33,034 bases of DNA from Planctomycetota bacterium (GTDB lineage: Bacteria > Planctomycetota > Phycisphaerae > Phycisphaerales > UBA1924). The notes under the pieces are model-generated. The model did not search any database. It was not told where the DNA came from and was given only the letters and a program-made list of their open reading frames with translations. A program made the translations under genes and the position numbers. The stretch's first letter is position 1; each line of letters starts with the position of its first letter. Shown piece after piece: positions 28,151-33,034 of this stretch. Where the stretch lies: positions 68,648-101,681 of the forward strand of contig JAFIFX010000011.1 in the NCBI GenBank assembly GCA_020831805.1, read 5' to 3'.

Positions 28151-28457
28151 GCGTCAGCGATCACATCGACTCCCGGACGGCCCCACTTGGCTCCGTTTCC
28201 GGAACCGATGTTTCCGGAACCCGGACCGGATGAACCGGGACCGATGAACCGAAGCCCGGACAAACAGCCCGGACCCGGACCCGCGCGACCGAAACACCAC
28301 GGACGCGCGAACCCGTTCCACAAATGGTCGTCCCGTGACCGCTTCCTACGCCCCGCCATCCTGGCAGGTTCGGGCGAAACGCCTGATCCAACCGAGCCGG
28401 ATCAGACCGAACTGGATCCAACCGAGCCAGAGGGCCAGGGGCCCGCCAAGAACCCGA
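28151..28457. repeat. Intergenic region with short direct repeats
   Basis: Between the export lipoprotein stop and the exosortase start the sequence is repetitive: variants of CCGGAACC/CCGGATGAACC follow each other at about 28197-28255, and GATCCAACCGAGCC occurs exactly twice, at 28386-28399 and 28416-28429 (30-base period). No gene, terminator or promoter is clear. Open frames across it are repeat translations. Confidence 0.5.
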
Positions 28458-29978
28458 TCAGAACCCCAGCCGGTTCGTGGGCGGTGCGCCGAACACATCG
28501 TTGCCGAAGTTCCGGTCCAGCAGGAACCCGAACCCGTAGCTCGTCCGGAATCCACCCCGGATGACCGCCAGCGGCGTCGCCCAGAAGTTCGTCCCGATAT
28601 TGATCACATCATCCCGCCGGATGTACACATCCGGCTGGGTGCCCTCCCGGATGGCCCGGAAGTTCAGCATGATCGTCGCCTGCTCGTCCGGGCCCACGAT
28701 CCGGGTCAGGTCCACCCGCTCGGGGATCGCCAGCGGGCCAAGGCCCCCGGCCGCCGTGATCGCCCGCGTCAGCGTCAGCTTCCCGATCGGCGGCAGATTG
28801 AACACCCCCGGCCGGTTGATCTGCCCGTCGATGTAGTAGTTGCCCGCCTCGTTCGGAGGCACCCGGATCACATCGCCCGGACGCACGATGATGTTGTACC
28901 GCGCGTCACCGGCCACCAGCGGCTTGACCGGCACGCGGATCACACGCTGCGTGATCAGGTCGCCCCGCGCATCCCGCGCCACCAGCGGCCCGTCCCGGTC
29001 GATCGTCCGCCGCGTCGCCGCGGGGATCGCCTCGCGGGTCCACTGGCCGTCGCGGTAACGCCAGCGCGGCGCCATCATCCGATCGATCGCCTCGTTGACC
29101 CGCTCGGGGTCGCGTTCACGGGCGCGGTCAGGCCGCTCGTCGATCAGGTCGATCGGCGGATCGCCCGCCGGCTGCACGATCGCCGGCACCACGCCCCCCA
29201 TCGGCCCGCCCAGCGCGCCGGGCGCCGACAGCTCCTCAATCACATCCAGGATGCTCTCCCGCTCCGCGTCGTCCCGCTCACGCTCGCGCCCGCGGAACTG
29301 ATCCTCCGGGCGGTGCGGCCGGATCCGGCCCGACTCGTCCGTCAGCGAAATCTGCCGGATAATCAGGATCTCATCGATGAACTCCGGGAACCCGCCCGCC
29401 GCCGACATCGCCTCGAGTAGCCGGTAATCCGCGCTCGGCACGGCGTACGGCCCCGGGGCCGCCACGCTGCCCCACAGATAGAACAACTGCTGGCGACGCT
29501 GCTCGACCGTCACCGACACCAACGGGTCGGCGACGATGTCTTCCATCCGTTCCGCGACGGCCTCGGCCACCTCGGGTTCCGTCAGCCCGCTCACGAAGAT
29601 GCGCCCGAGCTGCGGGATCTCGATGTACCCGTTCTGGTCCACCTGCCGCACGATCGTTTCCACGCCGCCCCGCTGCACCAGGTCCCAGATCGTCAGCGAC
29701 ATGATGTCGCCCGGGCCCACCCGGTACGGGTCGGTCTGCGGGATCAGGTCGTCGAGCGTGATCTCCGACCGCTCGACCCACTGCTCCTGCGGGTCCTCGA
29801 TCGCCGCCAGGTGCGTCAGGATCGGCACCCGCGTCGGCGTCCGCTCCCACCGTCCCACGACAGAGGGGTTCCCGAACGAGTCCCAGTTCCGACACCCCGT
29901 CAATCCCACCAGAAAGACCAGCCCCAGCGTGATTGCCAGGCTCCGGGTCATCGACGGGTTCTTCTCCACTCTTCGCAT
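28458..29978 (-). CDS. Wza-like polysaccharide export outer-membrane lipoprotein
   Basis: The 506-residue product starts at an ATG with GGAGGG upstream and has a lipoprotein signal ending LTGC (Cys29). The N-terminal poly-export domain shows YRVGPGDIMSLTIWDL, GYIEIPQLGRIFVSGLTEPE and LVSVTVEQRR. A second such unit follows, with IIVRPGDVIRVPPNEAGNYYI, then a SLBB-like region VFNLPPIGKLTLTRAITAAGG. Wza-type proteins form the outer-membrane pore for exported polysaccharide and pair with Wzz/Wzc-like proteins such as the one at 19327. It is longer than typical (about 380 residues) because of a charged linker (RGRERERDDAERESILDV). It is the first gene of the cluster. The frame extends much further upstream, but those residues are not family-like. 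Confidence 0.92.
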   Translation of the reverse strand: MRRVEKNPSMTRSLAITLGLVFLVGLTGCRNWDSFGNPSVVGRWERTPTRVPILTHLAAIEDPQEQWVERSEITLDDLIPQTDPYRVGPGDIMSLTIWDLVQRGGVETIVRQVDQNGYIEIPQLGRIFVSGLTEPEVAEAVAERMEDIVADPLVSVTVEQRRQQLFYLWGSVAAPGPYAVPSADYRLLEAMSAAGGFPEFIDEILIIRQISLTDESGRIRPHRPEDQFRGRERERDDAERESILDVIEELSAPGALGGPMGGVVPAIVQPAGDPPIDLIDERPDRARERDPERVNEAIDRMMAPRWRYRDGQWTREAIPAATRRTIDRDGPLVARDARGDLITQRVIRVPVKPLVAGDARYNIIVRPGDVIRVPPNEAGNYYIDGQINRPGVFNLPPIGKLTLTRAITAAGGLGPLAIPERVDLTRIVGPDEQATIMLNFRAIREGTQPDVYIRRDDVINIGTNFWATPLAVIRGGFRTSYGFGFLLDRNFGNDVFGAPPTNRLGF

Positions 29979-30267
29979 GCCACCCTCCTGCGGGGGTACG
30001 GACCATCCGGGCCGCGCGTTCACCCTTCGGCGGGAAAAACACCGACCCATGCAAGGACCAAGCATAGCGCCGCCCAAGGCCAACCCCAGGCGCACGCCCT
30101 GCGCGTCTTCCATCGTCCACACCCACCCGCCCGGTTGATTCTCGGTCCAGACTTTCCCGCACAATCCCCGCCACCGGCGCATACCATGCCGGGTCCCGCC
30201 GGCCACCGCACCGATACCCCCCGGAGCGTCGCCCGACGCGGCCCCCATCCTCCCCCAGGCCCGGCCC
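29979..30267. promoter_or_regulatory. Divergent control region of export cluster and lipA
   Basis: This region must hold promoters for the minus-strand export cluster and for lipA. A possible lipA promoter is TTGATT (30135-30140) with CACAAT (30160-30165), but the 19-base spacing is long. No -35/-10 pair for the cluster is convincing. Confidence 0.3.
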
Positions 30268-31377
30268 ATGACCACCATCCCCTCCCATCCCCCTTCCGAC
30301 GCCCCTCCCTCCCCGCCCGCCGACCCCCTGGCCCGCACCCTCGCCCGCCACCCACGCCCCCTCGGCGGCGACCCCATCCGCAACACCCGCCCGACCATCT
30401 CCCTCACAGGCATGGTCCTCAACAACGCCGACAACGCCCTCCAGCAGCTCGCCCCCAAACGCAAGCCCGACTGGCTCCGCGCCAAAATGCCTGGGGGAGA
30501 AGCATTTAAGTCCACCAAGGCCAACATGCGCACCAACGGCCTCCACACCGTCTGCGAGGAGGCCGCCTGCCCCAACATCGGCGAATGCTGGGACCGCGGC
30601 GTCGCCACCATCATGATCCTCGGCGACACCTGCACCCGCGCCTGCGGCTTCTGCAATGTGAAGACGGGGAAGCCCCCGGTCACCGACCGCGACGAACCCC
30701 GCCGCGTCGCCGAGTCCTTAAGAGGCCTCGGCCTCAAGCACATCGTCATCACCTCGGTCGACCGCGACGACCTCCCCGACGGCGGGGCCGCCATCTGGGC
30801 CGAAACCATCATCCGCGTCCGCGACGCCTGCCCCGACATGTCCCTCGAAGTCCTCATCGGCGACTTCAAGGGCGACGAGGCCGCCCTCCAGATGGTCATC
30901 GACGCCAAGCCGACGATCATCGCCCACAACCTCGAAACCGTGAAACGCTGCCACCCCGCCGTGCGTCCCTCGGCCCGCTACGAACGCACGATGGAACTGC
31001 TCCGCCGCGTCAAGGCCAACGGCGCCATCGCCAAAACCGGCATCATGGTCGGCATCGGCGAGAAGAAGCACGAGGTCATGGACCTCTTCGAAGACCTCAT
31101 CCGCCTGACCAGCGCCCACGACGGCCCCCGCGACCCAAGAGACCCCGCCCGTGGCGACCCCTGCGACATCATCACCATCGGCCAATACCTCCAACCCACC
31201 CGCAACCACCTGCCGCTGGACCGCTGGGTCCACCCCGACGAGTTCGCCGAGTACGAGCAGGCCGGCAAAGCCGCCGGCATCAAAACCGTCTTCTCCGGCC
31301 CCCTCGTCCGCTCGTCCTACCTCGCCGACAAACAGGCCGAAGACATCCTCGCCACCCTTCGCGCCGACCCTCGGTAG
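30268..31377 (+). CDS. lipA: Lipoyl synthase LipA
   Basis: The 369-residue radical-SAM enzyme inserts two sulfurs into octanoyl chains on lipoyl-dependent enzymes. The auxiliary cluster ligands Cys96, Cys101 and Cys107 (CEEAACPNIGEC) and the radical-SAM ligands Cys122, Cys126 and Cys129 (CTRACGFC) are all present, as is the C-terminal RSSY serine ligand. Typical stretches ADNALQQL, KPDWLRAKMP and HNLETV are there. The first ~45 residues are proline-rich and not conserved, so the real start may be the ATG at 30412 (MVLNNADNAL). An unusual insert, AHDGPRDPRDPARGDPCDI, lies between the usual radical-SAM barrel parts. Neither start has a strong ribosome site. Confidence 0.95.
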   Translation: MTTIPSHPPSDAPPSPPADPLARTLARHPRPLGGDPIRNTRPTISLTGMVLNNADNALQQLAPKRKPDWLRAKMPGGEAFKSTKANMRTNGLHTVCEEAACPNIGECWDRGVATIMILGDTCTRACGFCNVKTGKPPVTDRDEPRRVAESLRGLGLKHIVITSVDRDDLPDGGAAIWAETIIRVRDACPDMSLEVLIGDFKGDEAALQMVIDAKPTIIAHNLETVKRCHPAVRPSARYERTMELLRRVKANGAIAKTGIMVGIGEKKHEVMDLFEDLIRLTSAHDGPRDPRDPARGDPCDIITIGQYLQPTRNHLPLDRWVHPDEFAEYEQAGKAAGIKTVFSGPLVRSSYLADKQAEDILATLRADPR

Positions 31378-31408
31378 GTCGGCACGCCGCGCCGACGCTC
31401 CATCTCTT

Positions 31409-31450
31409 GGAGCGGGGGGCTACCAGCCCCCCGATCGGGCGCAGCCCGAT
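31409..31450. repeat. GGAGCGGGGGGC hairpin repeat, copy 2, with second hairpin
   Basis: GGAGCGGGGGGCT is followed by ACC and AGCCCCCC, giving a strong stem; then ATCGGGC gca GCCCGAT forms a second stem (31434-31450). It lies about 30 bases after the lipA stop and could end transcription, but the same opening occurs at 10238, so it is also a dispersed repeat. Confidence 0.6.
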
Positions 31451-31510
31451 CCATCCCGGCAGGTCCGACCGGCAGGGCCGGCTTCCACCCGCCCTCTTCC
31501 AACAACCCCC

Positions 31511-31580
31511 GCCCCGAAGGGGCGCACGAATGTCGCCACGGGTGGAGCGACGCGAACAGCGTCGCGCAACCCGTGGAACC
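31511..31580. repeat. Structured intergenic repeat with nested stem
   Basis: Inside GCCCCGAAGGGGC-type sequence, CCACGGGT (31536-31543) pairs with ACCCGTGG (31569-31576) and GCGACGC (31547-31553) pairs with GCGTCGC (31559-31565), giving a clean two-tier hairpin. This resembles palindromic elements that recur between genes in planctomycete and verrucomicrobial genomes; I recall the type, and copy number here is one. No gene is seen in 31451-31699 otherwise. Confidence 0.55.
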
Positions 31581-31699
31581 GGACCTTCTTTATCCCTTCA
31601 CCCCAGAGTGGTGACGGAACCGCAAGAACCCACCCGCCGAATCCATCCATGCTCATTCCTCGGCTTCGAATCCCTCCGCGCCCGGTTCCCCGCGGCACG

Positions 31700-31735
31700 C
31701 TGACAAAACCGGCCGAAATCAGGTATACTGCCCGC
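31700..31735 (+). promoter_or_regulatory. Promoter of the 43-codon ORF and TIR gene, probably leaderless
   Basis: CTGACA (31700-31705) and TATACT (31724-31729) are 18 bases apart, both close to the sigma-70-type consensus. Six bases (GCCCGC) separate TATACT from the ATG at 31736, so a start seven bases after the -10 falls on the ATG and no ribosome site is needed. Confidence 0.65.
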
Positions 31736-31867
31736 ATGGCCGCCGGACACACATCCACAAGGGTCGGCTGCGACCTTCTCAAGAGAGCGATCGGCGACCC
31801 GCCCACCCTCCGGGCCGCCACCGATCTGGGCGACGCGGCGAAGAAGATGGCGAAGGCGATTGGGTGA
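31736..31867 (+). CDS. 43-residue ORF preceding the TIR gene, function unknown
   Basis: The ORF reads MAAGHTSTRVGCDLLKRAI, then LRAATDLGDAAKKMAKAIG, and has no recognised domain. It is worth listing because a good promoter points straight at its ATG and because its TGA shares one base with the ATG of the TIR gene (TGATG), which would allow coupled translation. It is GC-rich while the TIR gene is AT-rich, so it may be the surviving front of a native gene interrupted by the incoming TIR gene; a small partner or leader for the TIR protein is the other reading. Confidence 0.5.
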   Translation: MAAGHTSTRVGCDLLKRAIGDPPTLRAATDLGDAAKKMAKAIG

Positions 31868-32817
31868 TGCCAGAAAAGCAAGTATTCATTTCGTGGTCCG
31901 GAGAGTACAGCAAATCAGTTGCATTACATCTAAGGGATTTTTTGGAGTATGTACTTCCAGAATGCCGGCTTTGGATGTCCAGCGAAGATATTTCCAAGGG
32001 CCGACAATGGCCCGCCGAACTATCGAGCATCCTACTCCGTCCCGAAAGCTTTTGTGCAGTTATTGTACTCACTCCAGACAATTTGCAATCTGACTGGCTC
32101 CTGTACGAAGCAGGAGCTTGTGCCGCAGCTTATCATAAATCGCTCGTTTGTCCAATTGCCTGCGATGTACCCTATACCAAGCTTCCTAAGCCACTTCAAC
32201 ACTTTCAAGCTACTGACGCAAGCAGCAAGATCGAGATGAAAAAACTCGTTCGAAGTATAGCTGGCAAATTGGACCCAGACATTTCCGCCAAGTGGCCAGT
32301 CCGCGAAAGCTATTTTTCTGCACAATGGGTTAATTACCATAAGTCTATACAGGCGGTCAAGGGTAACAACGAAAGAACCGAATCCACAAGTAAGCCGGAA
32401 TCGGATCCCTATAACCAAATTATAGACTTGCTAAATGAAACACTAAAAAGAATCGCACAGCTCGAGCTGTCTAAAAGCCCTGTCGCCCCGCCTTCCTCCT
32501 ACTCCGGCCGAGGCAATCGCACAAGAGTTAGCGTTTTTATAGGCGGTGGGCATTATTCTACATACACCATATCGGAGTCGGTTCTGGGAAGATGGTTTTC
32601 TCTTCCTAATGACTACCGTGAAGCTGCTCTTGAATCTATTGAAAATAGTGACTATACCATAGAGAGCACCAGCGAAAAAGGTGGCCACAAATGCATTGCG
32701 GGTCCGCTTGTCTTGCACGCAAAGTTGGTGCCGCACGGTCCTGCAGGGGAAGAAGAAGACCAAGGCGTCGATTCTATGGCTTATTATGAAGTATTCGATT
32801 TTGAGCCACGCAGATAA
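31867..32817 (+). CDS. TIR-domain protein, likely NAD-consuming defence effector
   Basis: The 316-residue protein begins with a TIR domain (about residues 4-130): VFISWSGEYSKSVALHL, RLWMSSEDISKGRQW, AVIVLTPDNLQSDWLLYEAG, with the catalytic-type Glu81 in the WLLYEAGA motif. Bacterial TIR domains cut NAD or make signalling cyclic ADP-ribose variants in anti-phage systems. Residues about 140-215 are linker-like and polar; about 218-316 form a beta-rich segment (VSVFIGGGHYSTYTI) that I cannot assign and that may sense a ligand or bind a partner. The gene is plainly AT-richer than lipA and the repeats beside it, which suggests horizontal transfer. Thoeris-type ThsA or another effector is not in the window. 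Confidence 0.82.
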   Translation: MPEKQVFISWSGEYSKSVALHLRDFLEYVLPECRLWMSSEDISKGRQWPAELSSILLRPESFCAVIVLTPDNLQSDWLLYEAGACAAAYHKSLVCPIACDVPYTKLPKPLQHFQATDASSKIEMKKLVRSIAGKLDPDISAKWPVRESYFSAQWVNYHKSIQAVKGNNERTESTSKPESDPYNQIIDLLNETLKRIAQLELSKSPVAPPSSYSGRGNRTRVSVFIGGGHYSTYTISESVLGRWFSLPNDYREAALESIENSDYTIESTSEKGGHKCIAGPLVLHAKLVPHGPAGEEEDQGVDSMAYYEVFDFEPRR

Positions 32818-32910
32818 GCACGGTGCATCCGTCGCTCGGTAGCAATGTCGTGCTTCGGGCCACAGGACGAAGCACCTCCGTTCGCATTGCCAAAGAGGGG
32901 GTGCGGGGGA
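32818..32910. other. Downstream region of the TIR gene with a hairpin
   Basis: GTGCTTCG (32850-32857) and CGAAGCAC (32868-32875) form a perfect 8-base stem about 30 bases after the TIR stop. It has no U-run after it, so it may be a rho-independent-like end signal or a repeat. Confidence 0.35.
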
Positions 32911-32916
32911 GCCCGA

Positions 32917-33034
32917 CCCCCCCCCCCCGCCCCCACCCCCCCCCCCCCCCCAACAAACCCCACCCCCCCCCCCCCCCCCCCGCCCCCCCGACCACCGCCC
33001 CCCCGCACCCCCCATAATACCCCCCCCCGCCCCC
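32917..33034. repeat. C-homopolymer tail at window end
   Basis: Over 100 bases consist almost only of C with single A/G/T breaks. Such sequence at a contig edge is most likely low-quality or wrongly extended sequence and should not be annotated further. Confidence 0.7.

Noticed and set aside
28458..30929. A much longer version (823 residues) of the export lipoprotein.
   Set aside because: The extra residues overlap lipA on the other strand, are not family-like, and the ATG at 29978 has a ribosome site directly before a lipoprotein signal.
31655..31685. GGCTTCGAATCCCTCC looks like a tRNA T-arm, which could mark an attachment site next to the TIR gene.
   Set aside because: The stem positions around TTCGAAT do not pair and no acceptor, D or anticodon arm can be built upstream, so it is not a tRNA and too weak to call a tRNA remnant.

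Overview
This 33 kb window looks like chromosomal DNA of a planctomycete, most likely class Phycisphaerae. The signs are very high GC, two secreted proteins that end in the short NFFD..YLD...GCP dockerin-like module common in that class, an exosortase/EpsI exopolysaccharide cluster, an outer-membrane assembly pair (BamD-like and LptE-like), and many intergenic hairpin repeats. The assignment rests on recognised families only; no rRNA or tRNA is present to confirm it.

Left part (1-9.3 kb): a two-domain retropepsin-like lipoprotein gene cut by the window edge (minus), a VOC-family protein, an AT-richer AlbA/Schlafen-type ATP-binding regulator and aconitase AcnA (all minus). Two plus-strand secreted dockerin-type proteins follow, and the second of them has a perfect hairpin covering its ribosome binding site.

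Middle (8.7-13.9 kb): a metallophosphoesterase and a LysR regulator (minus, coupled), then a plus-strand pair for envelope assembly, a BamD-like TPR protein and LptE. An 830-base intergenic block follows. It holds two tandem copies of a ~340-base repeat, each with a long imperfect hairpin, plus a third inverted copy of the repeat's head.

Core (12.8-30.0 kb, all minus strand): a long, mostly overlapping gene series for surface polysaccharide. In transcription order it runs: Wza-like export lipoprotein, exosortase, EpsI-type protein, a 1541-residue TPR protein, a Wzz/Wzc-like chain-length protein whose ATPase P-loop has lost its lysine, a sugar-nucleotide epimerase, a WecA/MraY-type phosphoglycosyl transferase, a ParA-type ATPase, a VanZ-like protein, a MurJ-like flippase, an entericidin-like lipoprotein and a short-chain dehydrogenase. 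Together they could start, flip, measure and export a polysaccharide. Glycosyltransferases, a polymerase and exosortase substrates are not seen here and must lie elsewhere.

Right part (30.2-33.0 kb): lipoyl synthase (plus), an intergenic stretch with several structured repeats, then a clear promoter driving a 43-codon ORF and an AT-rich TIR-domain protein gene, probably an anti-phage or NAD-consuming effector. The last ~120 bases are almost pure cytosine and look like unreliable sequence. A recurring regulatory theme is a -10 hexamer placed exactly six bases before an ATG (bamD-like, parA-like and the 43-codon ORF), which suggests leaderless transcripts.
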